The translations under genes and the position numbers were made by a program. Shown here in pieces: positions 26,505 through 35,592 of a DNA stretch of 51,314 nucleotides. The number at the start of each line of letters is the position of its first letter. The stretch's first letter is position 1. Below the pieces are notes generated by a model, which worked only from the letters and a program-made list of their open reading frames with translations, was not told the origin of the DNA and did not search any database. This DNA comes from Polaromonas sp. YR568 (GTDB taxonomy: Bacteria; Pseudomonadota; Gammaproteobacteria; Burkholderiales; Burkholderiaceae_C): the NCBI GenBank assembly GCA_945860515.1, contig CAMARI010000002.1, forward strand, positions 1 to 51,314. The letters run 5' to 3'.

Positions 26505-27728
26505 TCACGCAGCATGGGCTTGCAGCCCACGGCTATTGGCGTGCTCAAGCGCGCGGTGAATGGCACCGGCCAGCAGCAAACCCGCCACGCAGCACGCAAC
26601 GCAGACCGCGCCAGTCCACTGCCAGCCGCCCGCCAGTACGGCAAGCCAGGCCACCAGGGGCGGTGCGGTGAATTGCCCGATGGCCGACCACTGCTGGATC
26701 CAGCCTACGGTGCTAGACACGGCCGCCGGACTAGGTGCCAGGCGTACCGACAGGCTGAACAAAGTCGCGGGAATCAGCCCGCCAAGGGCTGAAAAGACCA
26801 GCACGGCGGCGTATTGCAAACGCGCATCCAGCTGGGGCGTAAATGCCAGCACAGCCCCCAGCGCCATCGCGACAAACGCTGTACGCAGCAGCGTCAGTGG
26901 GCGCACGCCTTGCTCTAGCAAACGCCCGGCCGCCACATTGCCCACGATATTGGCTGCGGCTGCCAACGCCGTGAGCCAGCCCGCCAGGGCACTGGCCACG
27001 CCTGCCAGGGCATAAATGGTGGGCAAAAACCCCACCACCGCCAGCCACTGGCCTGAATAAGCAGCAAAGCTCAGCGCCAGCAGCCATGCAGGCCCAGAGC
27101 GCAAGGTCAGGCTCAGGATCTTCTGATTCGGCGCGCTCAAGGCCGCTGGTCTGGCATCGGTGGGCACCAACCAAAGCACCAGCAAGGCCAGTAAAGCGCA
27201 CCACCCAGACAACACGCCCCACCACACGCGCCAGCCCATGTCGGGCACGGCCAGGTGCATCATGTAGGGGCCGAGCAACAAGCCCAACGACGTGCCCAGC
27301 GGCATATACGCCCCCCACAAACCCATGACCCGGTTCACCCGCTGTGGGCCGACCGATTGCCTTAACAGGGCAGGTGCGGGCAGCACCACCCACAAAAAGC
27401 CCAGGCCTTCCATCGCCCGAGTGGCCAGCAGCCAGGCCGCGCTTTGCGCCAGTGTGCCCAGTGCACTGCCCAGCGCCACTAGCAGCAACCCCAGAATCAT
27501 GCTGCGCTTGAGTCCCACGCGCTGCACGGCCAGGCCTGTCATCAGCCCCAGCAGCATGCCCGCCATCTGCATGCTGGACAACAAAAAACCAGCCTCCAGC
27601 AGCGTGACGCCCAGCACCTGACCCAGCACGGGCAAGCTGGGCGGCAACTTGCCGATGTGCATGGCGGCGCCCACACCGGCTGCCAGGATGCAGACAGCGG
27701 AAAAGTTTTTCGACAGGTTCGCCGTCAT
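26505..27728 (-). CDS. Major facilitator superfamily transporter (CynX/NimT-like)
   Basis: The 407-residue protein has about 12 hydrophobic segments spread evenly along its length and a short cytoplasmic loop VQRVGLKRSM after the second or third span, the usual MFS loop-2/3 pattern. It resembles CynX-type transporters, but the substrate is unknown. The ATG at 27728 (MTANLSKN) lies four bases after the dgt stop and is preferred to an upstream start inside dgt. It is the last gene of the aroK-aroB-dgt unit. Confidence 0.85.
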   Translation of the reverse strand: MTANLSKNFSAVCILAAGVGAAMHIGKLPPSLPVLGQVLGVTLLEAGFLLSSMQMAGMLLGLMTGLAVQRVGLKRSMILGLLLVALGSALGTLAQSAAWLLATRAMEGLGFLWVVLPAPALLRQSVGPQRVNRVMGLWGAYMPLGTSLGLLLGPYMMHLAVPDMGWRVWWGVLSGWCALLALLVLWLVPTDARPAALSAPNQKILSLTLRSGPAWLLALSFAAYSGQWLAVVGFLPTIYALAGVASALAGWLTALAAAANIVGNVAAGRLLEQGVRPLTLLRTAFVAMALGAVLAFTPQLDARLQYAAVLVFSALGGLIPATLFSLSVRLAPSPAAVSSTVGWIQQWSAIGQFTAPPLVAWLAVLAGGWQWTGAVCVACCVAGLLLAGAIHRALEHANSRGLQAHAA

Positions 27729-27732
27729 CAGG

Positions 27733-28956
27733 TCAGGCCGCAAACATCGCCTTACCACTGAGCCGCGCATGCTCTTTGGCCGCAAAGCGGTCGGTCATGC
27801 CAGCAATGTAGTCGGCCACCACGCGTTCGGGCTTGGCGCTTTTTGAATGCACAACATCGATGCCGTCGAAACGCTCGCTATGGGAGGCCGGCATTTGCGC
27901 GGGGTCAGCCATGTAGGCGGCAAACAAATCGCGTACCACCTGCTGGGCCGCCTGCGTTTTCTCCAGCACCTGTGGGTGACGGTAGAGGTTGTGAAACAAA
28001 AAGCGCTTCATCGCCGCTGATTGAGCCGCCATCGCGGGCGTGAAGCAAACCAGCGCGGCTTGCTGGCGCACAGCGGTCAGGTCTTGCGGCGCGGCATGGT
28101 TCAGTGCGTGGCGGGTTGCCTGCATCACGTCATAAACCTGCGCACTGAGCATCAGGCGGATGGTTTCAAACAGCAGCCTGCGGCCTTTGAGGGCGGGGTG
28201 CTGCTGCAAAGCCTGCAGGCTGTGCAGCCTGAAGAGCTCTACATCCTGCAACTGTTCCAGGCTCAACAGGCCAGAGCGCACACCGTCGTCAATGTCATGC
28301 GCGTTGTAGGCAATCTCGTCGGCCAGGTTGGCAAGCTGCGCCTCCAGGCTGGGTTGACGCCATGGCTCGAGGGTGCCAGACTGATCAACAAAGCGCTGCG
28401 CCACGCCGCCAGGTTCGCGCGCTTCAATGCGGTGGGCGTTGCGGCGCGAGCAGTGCTTCAAAATGCCTTCACGCGTCTCGAACGTCAGGTTCAGGCCGTT
28501 ATAGCTGGGGTAGCGCTCTTCCAGCGAGTCAACCACACGAAGGCTTTGCAGGTTGTGCTCAAAACCGGCGCTGTCCGGGTTGTGGTTCTTTAGGCATTCG
28601 TTGAGCGCGTCCTGTCCGGCATGGCCAAAGGGGGTGTGGCCCAGGTCGTGCGCCAGCGCAATGGCTTCGACCAGATCCTCGTTCAGGCGCAGGGTGCGGG
28701 CAATCGAGCGGCCGAGCTGCGCAACTTCCAGCGAATGCGTCATCCGGGTACGGAACAAATCGCCCTCGTGGTTCAAAAACACCTGCGTTTTGTAGACCAG
28801 GCGGCGAAATGCGGTGGAATGCACGATGCGGTCCCGGTCGCGCTGGAAGTCGGAGCGGGTGGGAGCCGGCGTCTCTGGGTAGCGGCGGCCCCTGGATTGG
28901 GCGGGGTCACAGGCATACCGCATCAAGGTGGGCACCAGAACAGACGTCGGAGTCAT
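27733..28956 (-). CDS. dgt: Deoxyguanosinetriphosphate triphosphohydrolase-like protein
   Basis: Dgt-type HD hydrolases cut dNTPs to nucleoside plus triphosphate and help set nucleotide pools. The 407-residue protein has the N-terminal FQRDRDRIVHSTAFRRL block and metal ligands His74 (RMTHSLEV) and His103-Asp104 (ALAHDLGHTPFGHAG). A further Asp lies in the EIAYNAHDIDDG helix. Its length fits the shorter dGTPase-like group. It lies in the aroK-aroB-dgt order common in Burkholderiales, with an 84-base gap after aroB. Confidence 0.94.
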   Translation of the reverse strand: MTPTSVLVPTLMRYACDPAQSRGRRYPETPAPTRSDFQRDRDRIVHSTAFRRLVYKTQVFLNHEGDLFRTRMTHSLEVAQLGRSIARTLRLNEDLVEAIALAHDLGHTPFGHAGQDALNECLKNHNPDSAGFEHNLQSLRVVDSLEERYPSYNGLNLTFETREGILKHCSRRNAHRIEAREPGGVAQRFVDQSGTLEPWRQPSLEAQLANLADEIAYNAHDIDDGVRSGLLSLEQLQDVELFRLHSLQALQQHPALKGRRLLFETIRLMLSAQVYDVMQATRHALNHAAPQDLTAVRQQAALVCFTPAMAAQSAAMKRFLFHNLYRHPQVLEKTQAAQQVVRDLFAAYMADPAQMPASHSERFDGIDVVHSKSAKPERVVADYIAGMTDRFAAKEHARLSGKAMFAA

Positions 28957-29014
28957 GAAAAAGCCGTTTTACGTATCAAATTGGCACTTTGACCAATGTA
29001 TACAGGGGCACGAA

Positions 29015-29050
29015 GCTATCGAATACATAGCGAATGCACGCTATTGGCAA
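29015..29050 (-). repeat. AT-rich gene-end element, copy vi
   Basis: The core GCTATCGAATACATAGC (29015-29031) is followed by GAATGCAC and CTATTGGC, the same order as in the other copies. The aroB stop codon TAG (29043-29041) is formed by the CCAATAGC part of the element, so the repeat overlaps the 3' end of the gene. Confidence 0.55.
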
Positions 29051-30156
29051 CAGCTGTTGATCACCTCGCGCACCACCGCATCAGGTGCTGGGCGCACCGT
29101 CGCCCGACCAGGCCCGTCAATCAGCACGAAACGAATTTCGCCTGCTTCTGATTTTTTATCAACCCGCATCAGTTCAAGATAACGCCCGGCGTTGTCGACC
29201 GCGTCAAGGATGGGCCCTTTGACGGGCAAACCAGCGCGTTGAATCAACCTTGTCAGGCGATTAACAAAAGCCATGTCCACCAAGCCCAGACGCTGCGACA
29301 AATGCGCAGCCATCACCATGCCGCAGCCGACGCCCTCACCATGAAGCCACTGACCGTAGCCCATGCCAGACTCGATCGCATGGCCAAAGGTGTGGCCGAA
29401 GTTCAAAATCGCTCTCAAGCCTTGCTCGCGCTCATCTTGTCCCACAACATGCGCCTTGATTTCGCAACTGCGCTGGATGGCATGCGCCAGAGCGGCCGGC
29501 TCGCTGGCCAGCAGGGCGTCGATATTGGCCTCGAGCCAGTCCAGAAACGGCATGTCCGCAATTGGGCCGTATTTGATGATTTCCGCTAGTCCAGCGCTGA
29601 GTTCGCGCGGCGGCAAGGTTTTGAGGGTGTCGAGGTCGCACACCACCAGTTGCGGCTGGTAAAAAGCACCAATCATGTTTTTGCCCAGCGGGTGATTGAC
29701 AGCCGTTTTGCCACCGACCGATGAATCCACCTGCGCCAGTAGCGTCGTAGGTACTTGCACAAACGGCACGCCGCGCATGTAGCTGGCTGCGGCAAAACCT
29801 GTCATGTCACCCACCACGCCACCGCCCAAAGCAAACAAGACTGTTTTACGGTCACAACTGTTGGCCAACAGCGCGTCAAAAATCAATTGCAGGGTTGGCC
29901 AGTCCTTGTGCGCTTCGCCATCGGGCAGGTCAAGCAAGAGCACCTTGGGGTAGCGCGCCCCAAGAGCCGCCCGAAGTTGGGCCGCATACAAAGGCGCAAC
30001 TGTTGTGTTGGAAACAATCAGTGCGGTGCTGGCGGGCGGCAGATGTTGGTAGGTGGACGCATCGGCCAGCAAGCCAGAACCGATCAGGATGGGGTAGCTT
30101 CGGTCAGCCAGTTCAATCTGAACTTGTGCCGGCATCAAAGAGGAGTTAACTTGCAT
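29041..30156 (-). CDS. aroB: 3-dehydroquinate synthase AroB
   Basis: AroB converts DAHP to 3-dehydroquinate, the second step of the shikimate pathway, using NAD and a divalent metal. The protein has the NAD-binding [19 protein letters not shown] stretch, the [20 protein letters not shown] block, and the metal-binding [11 protein letters not shown] histidines. The ATG at 30156 gives 371 residues and begins [11 protein letters not shown]; an ATG at 30135 (364 residues) is also possible. A longer start would run into aroK. It lies 22 bases after aroK. Confidence 0.95.
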   Translation of the reverse strand: MQVNSSLMPAQVQIELADRSYPILIGSGLLADASTYQHLPPASTALIVSNTTVAPLYAAQLRAALGARYPKVLLLDLPDGEAHKDWPTLQLIFDALLANSCDRKTVLFALGGGVVGDMTGFAAASYMRGVPFVQVPTTLLAQVDSSVGGKTAVNHPLGKNMIGAFYQPQLVVCDLDTLKTLPPRELSAGLAEIIKYGPIADMPFLDWLEANIDALLASEPAALAHAIQRSCEIKAHVVGQDEREQGLRAILNFGHTFGHAIESGMGYGQWLHGEGVGCGMVMAAHLSQRLGLVDMAFVNRLTRLIQRAGLPVKGPILDAVDNAGRYLELMRVDKKSEAGEIRFVLIDGPGRATVRPAPDAVVREVINSCCQ

Positions 30157-30178
30157 GTTACAAGTGTAGAGGCAGCCA

Positions 30179-30721
30179 TTAGTTGTTCGCTGGCAAAACA
30201 CCCGCCAGCTCAAGCTGCATCAAAATTGTGCTGACCAGTGTCGACACCGATGGGCGGCCTGTTTCGACCACGAAACGTGCCGCTTCCCGGTACAGCGGGT
30301 CACGTGCAGCATAGAGTTCCTTGAGCCTGGCCAGTGGGTCAGCGACTTGCAGCAGCGGACGGTTCTTGTCGTTGCGCAATCGCCTGAAAACCTCTTCCGG
30401 TGCGGAATGCAGGTAAACCGTCTGACAGCGCTGGTGAAGGTTGTCGCGGTTTGTCTGGCGCAACAGCACCCCGCCGCCGGTCGACAACACGCAAGCACCG
30501 TTTTGGGTGAGTTCACTGATCACCTCTTGCTCCAGGTCACGAAAAGCAGCCTCGCCCTCGCGTTCAAAAAATTCGCGGATTGAGCAGCCGATCCGGCGTT
30601 CTAGCACCACATCAGAGTCGAAAAAACGCCAGTCCAGCCGTCGGGCCAGTTGGCGACCAATCGTTGACTTGCCCGAGCCGGGCAAACCCACGCAGGCGAT
30701 GGTGACAGGTGCGGCATTCAC
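30179..30721 (-). CDS. aroK: Shikimate kinase AroK
   Basis: AroK phosphorylates shikimate with ATP. The 180-residue P-loop kinase has Walker [10 protein letters not shown] (12-20), the shikimate-binding DSDVVLERR (35-43, with Asp37), Arg61 in AFRDLE, and STGGGVLL for the substrate loop. The start is a GTG, since no in-frame ATG precedes the P-loop; the ribosome site is weak. In related genomes aroK usually follows pilQ closely. Here a repeat-rich lipoprotein gene and a decayed P-loop fragment lie between them. Confidence 0.94.
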   Translation of the reverse strand: MNAAPVTIACVGLPGSGKSTIGRQLARRLDWRFFDSDVVLERRIGCSIREFFEREGEAAFRDLEQEVISELTQNGACVLSTGGGVLLRQTNRDNLHQRCQTVYLHSAPEEVFRRLRNDKNRPLLQVADPLARLKELYAARDPLYREAARFVVETGRPSVSTLVSTILMQLELAGVLPANN

Positions 30722-30739
30722 TTTGTAGGCTGAAACAGA

Positions 30740-30865
30740 AGTATCGGGCTTCTGAGTTTAACGAAGCCCTTGCTGAGTTGACACCCGACAGTTGATTTGC
30801 CGGCACCGGGAGGCCAACCAGAGCAATCAACCGGGTACCAGCTCTGTACTCCGATTCAAACTCAT
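30740..30865 (-). pseudogene. Decayed shikimate-kinase-like 5' fragment
   Basis: Directly upstream of aroK the minus strand encodes LIALVGLP. With one missing base restored it continues GAGKSTVGCQL, closely parallel to [19 protein letters not shown] of the intact AroK 100 bases away. No downstream part of the kinase remains. It looks like the 5' end of a second aroK copy, or of a related P-loop kinase, broken by a frameshift. It may mark the insertion or duplication that brought the lipoprotein gene into this locus. The short length limits certainty. Confidence 0.45.
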
Positions 30866-30908
30866 GACAGTGAAAGCCGAGCAAGCGACAAGCTCTCGTA
30901 CTTGCATA

Positions 30909-32837
30909 TCAGGGGCATGCACTGACACTGTTTTTAATGGTAACTGTCGCCGAGCCAGACGCACGAGTTGAATCCACCACGGTAATGGTGACATTCAAAT
31001 CAGGACCAGTGGGAGCCGTACCAGGAATACATCGATTACCTCCAGCTGGTGTAGCGAGCGTTACAGTTGTGCCTGATATGGACGCAATCAATTTGGAGAT
31101 GTCCGAGCTGAATACATTCGCACCCGCTGCGTCGTTTGCGGCACCGAATACCGTGAGACTTATAGGCGTATTGTCCAATTCAGATACCGTAAGCGGGGTG
31201 GGAGACAACCTTATTCCAGGAGTTGCAGCGTTGACTGTCAAGTTGTACGGAATCGACTGGTTATTGGCGTCCAAAACAGTAACAACGGTTTGACCCACTT
31301 GTATCAATGTGATTTCCAACTGATTACCGCTTACTGAAGCAGACGCAACAAGACGGTTTCCTACAGAAACCGTGAACGGCGCTGTACCGCCGGTAATCGT
31401 TGCTACCAGCCTGTCATTAATAATCCCAGTTGCACTGTTAGGCGTAATACCTAATGGCGCAGTTCCGATAGTAGCGTTGACGTTAACTACCGTTCCTGCA
31501 CTGTCGCGCACGGAAATGGTGGCGGAGCCAACAGCCACGCCAGTGATGGTGAGGTTGTTACCTTGTAAAGTGGTAGTGGCAATTCTTGCGTTATTGCTGG
31601 TTGATGTGTAGGGGCCTGTTCCACCACCGACGGAATACGTTGGCGCAGCGCCAATCGCTATCGTGACGGCGGACGGCGCCGTTGTGAATAAGGCCAGTGT
31701 GCCGGCCGCCGGAACCATCACAGCCACATTAACCACTGCGCCTCTACTGTCACGGATGACAATATTTGCGGTACCAGTTGTCAAGCCCGATATCGTGAGG
31801 TCACTACCGGTGAGTGAAACCGTCGAAACACTTGAATTGCTGGAGGTTGCTGTATACGGACCTGTTCCGCCGCCCACGCTATAACGAGGCACCGCGCCGA
31901 TCGCCACCGTGATGGCAGGCGGCGCCGTTGTGAACAGGGCCAGTGTGCCGGCCGCCGGAACTGTCACTGCCACGGTAACCACAGCGCCTTTACTGTCTCG
32001 GATCACAATATTTGCGGTACCAGTTGTCAAGCCGGATATCGTGAGGTCACTACCGGTGAGTGAAACCGTAGCAACACTTGTATTGCTGGAGGTCGCTGTG
32101 TAGGGGCCTGTTCCGCCGCCGACGCTGTAACTTGACGCCGCGCCGATCGCCACCGTGATGTTATTAGGCGCCGTTGTGAACAGGGCCAATGTGCCGGTCG
32201 CCGGAACCACCGTCACAGCGACGTTAACCACAGCACCATTACTGTCACGTAGAACAAGAGTGGCGTTGCCAGAAGCTACGCCGGATATCGTGAGGTCACT
32301 ACCGGTGAGTGAAACCGTAGCAACACTTGTATTGCTGGAGGTCGCTGTATACGGGCCTGTTCCGCCGCCCACTGCGTAGGAAGGTGCGCTAGCGAGCGCC
32401 ACAGTTACCGCTGCTGGGGCCGTTGTAAAGAGAGCTCGACCATCACTATCACTCACTCTCAAACTAATTTTTACTGATGCGCCTAGCGAATCGCGAACAG
32501 TAATTTCCGAATTACCTGAAGAAACCCCGCCTATAGTCAATCGTTGATCCTTGACACCCGAAATACCTACCGCTGCGTTATTACTAACCGCCGTGTAAGG
32601 TGCGACACCGCCACCAATATTGAAGTCTTGCGCAGCTCCAACCCCGAGAGTGAGGACATCAGGAGCAGAAGTAAACAATGGCGTGGTTACAGCCGGCGCA
32701 GAAGGTACAGATGCTGAACCTGATGAAGAGGTACCAGCTGAACCACCACCTCCGCCACAACCTACAAGTAAAACGACAAACAAAGCGCCGATCAGTTTCA
32801 AAATATTTTTCACGCTCAGGCCTTTAATATTGCTCAT
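30909..32837 (-). CDS. Lipoprotein with tandem Ig-like repeats, unknown function
   Basis: The 642-residue protein has a lipoprotein signal peptide with Cys27 in the lipobox LLVGC, followed by a Gly/Ser/Ala-rich linker (28-50). Seven beta-rich units of about 80-83 residues follow, starting near residues 54, 136, 219, 301, 383, 463 and 543. Units 2-5 are nearly identical: LFTTAP, then YSVGGGTGPYTATSSN, SLTGSDLTISG and VIRDS. The last unit has two Cys (603, 641) that could form a disulfide. The fold is presumably Ig/cadherin-like. An ATG at 32837 with AGGA upstream is preferred to an in-frame TTG two codons earlier. It lies 26 bases after pilQ, so it is probably transcribed with the pilus genes. 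A surface or pilus-related role is inference only. Confidence 0.85.
   Translation of the reverse strand: MSNIKGLSVKNILKLIGALFVVLLVGCGGGGGSAGTSSSGSASVPSAPAVTTPLFTSAPDVLTLGVGAAQDFNIGGGVAPYTAVSNNAAVGISGVKDQRLTIGGVSSGNSEITVRDSLGASVKISLRVSDSDGRALFTTAPAAVTVALASAPSYAVGGGTGPYTATSSNTSVATVSLTGSDLTISGVASGNATLVLRDSNGAVVNVAVTVVPATGTLALFTTAPNNITVAIGAASSYSVGGGTGPYTATSSNTSVATVSLTGSDLTISGLTTGTANIVIRDSKGAVVTVAVTVPAAGTLALFTTAPPAITVAIGAVPRYSVGGGTGPYTATSSNSSVSTVSLTGSDLTISGLTTGTANIVIRDSRGAVVNVAVMVPAAGTLALFTTAPSAVTIAIGAAPTYSVGGGTGPYTSTSNNARIATTTLQGNNLTITGVAVGSATISVRDSAGTVVNVNATIGTAPLGITPNSATGIINDRLVATITGGTAPFTVSVGNRLVASASVSGNQLEITLIQVGQTVVTVLDANNQSIPYNLTVNAATPGIRLSPTPLTVSELDNTPISLTVFGAANDAAGANVFSSDISKLIASISGTTVTLATPAGGNRCIPGTAPTGPDLNVTITVVDSTRASGSATVTIKNSVSACP
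31452..32426 (-). repeat. Four near-identical tandem repeat units (about 246 bp each)
   Basis: Within the lipoprotein gene, units 2 to 5 repeat at 240-249 base spacing. Blocks such as GCCAGTGTGCCGGCCGCCGG and TCACTACCGGTGAGTGAAAC recur with few changes on the plus strand. The near-identity at DNA level points to recent duplication or gene conversion and predicts copy-number differences between strains. Confidence 0.85.
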
Positions 32838-32863
32838 GTTCAAATCCTAAAAATAAATACCAA

Positions 32864-35047
32864 CTACCGGGCAGCGCTGCGGTCAGAAATGACTCTGGGG
32901 GTAATAAAAACCAGCATTTCTTTTTTGGTAGCGAGGGTTGACTTGCTTTTAAACAAGTTCCCCACACCAGGTAAGTCGCCAAAAAATGGCACCTTGGTTT
33001 CGGAGGCCACCTCGTTCAACTCAAATATTCCGCCAATCACAACGGTGCCGCCGTTTTCAACCTGCACCTGGGTTTTGATATGTTTTGTGTCGATCGCAAA
33101 CCCGTTTGCGGTGGCTTGGCCCACGGAATCTTTATTGACGTCGAGGTCCAGGATGACGTTACCTTCAGGAGTGATCTGCGGTGTAACCTCGAGCTTCAAA
33201 TTTGCTTTTCTAAAAGCAATGGCGGTAGCGCCGCTAGATGTAGCCTGTTGGTACGGCAGCTCTGTACCCTGCTCGATCAAAGCCTTGACTTGATCAGCCG
33301 TCACCAAACGAGGACTGGCCACCACTTTGCCCTTGCCATCAGCCTCCAGCGCAGATAGCTCCAGGTTCAAGAACCGGTTTGCTGATGAACTGAAAATCGA
33401 CAGCGCGAAGGTAGCAGGACTGAATCCGCCTTGGCCAACAGCTGGCAGATTGACAAAATTCGCGGATGAATCGGGCGCGCCAGTGGTTGCACCGCTGGAT
33501 GCAACCGCGTTTGAATAGCTGGTGCCAAAAGCTGCACGGTTGGAACCAGACAATTGGTAACCGCCGTCACCACCTCTGCTGGCCCGCTGATCCGTACCGC
33601 CAAGACGTACACCAAGGGACTTGCCAAACGTGTCGCTCGCCTCAACGATTCGAGCTTCAATCAGAACCTGCCGCACAGGAATGTCTATTTTGGCGATCAA
33701 AGCCTGAACCTGTTCAAGCTTCAAAGGAATATCAGTGACAAACACCTGATTGGTACGTGTTTCGAAAATCACACTGCCGCGCGTCGACAAAATTCTGTTG
33801 GTTGCTGCTGCACCACCCGTCCCTATCAAGGCCGTTGCAATTTCGCTGGCTTTGGCATAGTTGAGCTTGAAATCTTGCGTGCGCACCTGCTCTAGATTTT
33901 GAACCGCATTTCTTGACTCGAGCTCCAGCTTTTCTTTTGCTGCCAGTTCATCCTTGGGCGCAATCAGCAACACGTTTCCGGTCTTGCGCATGCCCAAGCT
34001 TCTCGCTTGCAAGATGATGTCTAGCGCCTGGTCCCAAGGGACGTCTTTGAGCCTCAAGGTCACAGCACCTGTGACCGTGTCAGAAGCAACAATATTGAAG
34101 TTGGTGAAGTCTGCAATGACTTGCAGCAAGGAACGGATTTCAATGTTTTGGAAGTTGAGGGACAGTTTTTCGCCCGCGTAACCAGTCCCCTGTGTCAGTT
34201 TGTTGGCGTCGATTTTTTGCTCACGCACCTCGACCACGAACTGGTTGTCGCTCTGGTAAGCGCTGTGCTCCCACAAGCCCTTGGGCTCAATCACCATGCG
34301 CACCTTATCGCCGGTTTGAAAGCTTGTCACGCTCTGAACAGGGGTACCAAAATCAGACACGTCGAGCCGGCGGCGCAAACCTTCGGGCAGGGCTGTTTTC
34401 AAAAACTCAACGACCAGCGTCTGACCCTGCTGACGTATGTCAACACCGACCTGGTTACTGGGCAAATCGACGATGATTCGCCCGGAATTGTTCGTACCAC
34501 GCCGAAAATCGAGATTCTTCAAAGGCAAGCTATCTCGGTTGCGACTTTCAGCAAAGGCAGGGGGCGGAGCAGCACTTGGCGCGACAGCAACTGCGACAGG
34601 ATCAAGGGTGATAAAAAGCGACTTACCCCGGATCTCGGCCTTGTAAGCAGTCGATGTTTTCAAGTTCAAGACCACGCGGGTCCTTTCGCCGGCCTGCACC
34701 ACGTTGGCAGAACGCAGGTTACCCAGGTTCATCTCCACTGCTGCGCGCCCCATGGCATGGCTGACACCCGGGAAATCAAGCGCAATGCGCGCTGGTGTCT
34801 GAATGCTGAAGCCGGTAGGAAGCGCTGTCAAGGGTTCTGCCAAATCAATACGGATGACTTCTGAGCCGCCTTGCAATGAGCCTGCAACAGACTCGATGGT
34901 GTTCACTCTTTGGGCCTGAACTGTCTGAGTCAATAAAACCGCCATGGCACCGACAACAGCTAGAGCGGACGTCATCATTTTGTGCCGTAAAAAATGCCAC
35001 GCCATTCGTGCATCAGCCGCCTTGACGAAACCTGCGTGCTTGTTCAT
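32864..35047 (-). CDS. pilQ: Type IV pilus secretin PilQ
   Basis: PilQ forms the outer-membrane gate for type IV pili. The 727-residue protein has an N-terminal signal whose hydrophobic core lies near residues 25-42, ending TVQAQ. Two AMIN domains follow (about 45-150 and 170-280), then an STN/secretin N domain with LNFQNIEIRSLLQVIADFT. A secretin N1-type region and the C-terminal secretin domain with VRQVLIEARIVEAS complete the protein, ending KEMLVFITPRVI. The signal is preceded by an unusually long polar N-terminus, so Met15 is another possible start. It overlaps pilP by four bases. Confidence 0.96.
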   Translation of the reverse strand: MNKHAGFVKAADARMAWHFLRHKMMTSALAVVGAMAVLLTQTVQAQRVNTIESVAGSLQGGSEVIRIDLAEPLTALPTGFSIQTPARIALDFPGVSHAMGRAAVEMNLGNLRSANVVQAGERTRVVLNLKTSTAYKAEIRGKSLFITLDPVAVAVAPSAAPPPAFAESRNRDSLPLKNLDFRRGTNNSGRIIVDLPSNQVGVDIRQQGQTLVVEFLKTALPEGLRRRLDVSDFGTPVQSVTSFQTGDKVRMVIEPKGLWEHSAYQSDNQFVVEVREQKIDANKLTQGTGYAGEKLSLNFQNIEIRSLLQVIADFTNFNIVASDTVTGAVTLRLKDVPWDQALDIILQARSLGMRKTGNVLLIAPKDELAAKEKLELESRNAVQNLEQVRTQDFKLNYAKASEIATALIGTGGAAATNRILSTRGSVIFETRTNQVFVTDIPLKLEQVQALIAKIDIPVRQVLIEARIVEASDTFGKSLGVRLGGTDQRASRGGDGGYQLSGSNRAAFGTSYSNAVASSGATTGAPDSSANFVNLPAVGQGGFSPATFALSIFSSSANRFLNLELSALEADGKGKVVASPRLVTADQVKALIEQGTELPYQQATSSGATAIAFRKANLKLEVTPQITPEGNVILDLDVNKDSVGQATANGFAIDTKHIKTQVQVENGGTVVIGGIFELNEVASETKVPFFGDLPGVGNLFKSKSTLATKKEMLVFITPRVISDRSAAR

Positions 35048-35592
35048 TTAGATACCTCTTGAAGCTGTAGAGTCGCTGTCCGTTGCATCCACTCACCGGC
35101 AGCGTCCTGCACGATTTCACGCAGGCTGATACCCGTCTCAGAAACCTTGGTGACTTTTCCGTAGTTTTGACCCAGATAGTTGCCTACACGCACCTGGTAA
35201 AGCAAGTTATCCACCCTCACCAGTGCCACCGGCTGACCTGCTCTGATGAGACTGCCAACCATGACCACTGCATCCAGCGGCGACGCCTCCAGGGGCTGTT
35301 TGCGGCGCGCCAGTTCCGGGGCAATCAGCGCCGAAGACGCTGCGGGCTGGGCGTCATCACGTTTGAGAACTTGCGCCAGTTTCTGGTTGCTGAAAGGTTC
35401 AACCACACCTTCCTGGGTATAGGCCTGCGGTGTGAATTTTGTAGGTTCTGGAAGGCGCGCGACCCTTGGGCGCGTCTGGTTACGCTGCTCTGTCATCCAC
35501 TGCTGCAACTGCTCTACGTCCGATGAGCTGCAAGCCGCCACAAGCGACAGGCTAAAAAGACATAACGCGAATCGTTGATGCCTGGTGATCAT
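35044..35592 (-). CDS. pilP: Type IV pilus assembly lipoprotein PilP
   Basis: PilP links the inner-membrane PilNO platform to the secretin PilQ. The 182-residue protein has a lipoprotein signal with Cys21 in SLVAACSSS, a Pro-rich disordered linker (about 40-100), and the C-terminal beta domain with LVRVDNLLYQVRVGNYLGQNYG. It overlaps pilO and pilQ by four bases on each side. Confidence 0.94.
   Translation of the reverse strand: MITRHQRFALCLFSLSLVAACSSSDVEQLQQWMTEQRNQTRPRVARLPEPTKFTPQAYTQEGVVEPFSNQKLAQVLKRDDAQPAASSALIAPELARRKQPLEASPLDAVVMVGSLIRAGQPVALVRVDNLLYQVRVGNYLGQNYGKVTKVSETGISLREIVQDAAGEWMQRTATLQLQEVSK

Noticed and set aside
26731-27393. 220-codon open frame in another minus-strand frame within the MFS gene
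   Set aside because: The MFS frame shows 12 clear membrane spans, while the alternative is Ala/Gly/Arg rich with no motif. It is a shadow.
31452-32426. CRISPR-like or VNTR array
   Set aside because: The repeats are about 246 bp, coding, in frame and encode Ig-like units. There are no short repeats with unique spacers here or elsewhere in the window.
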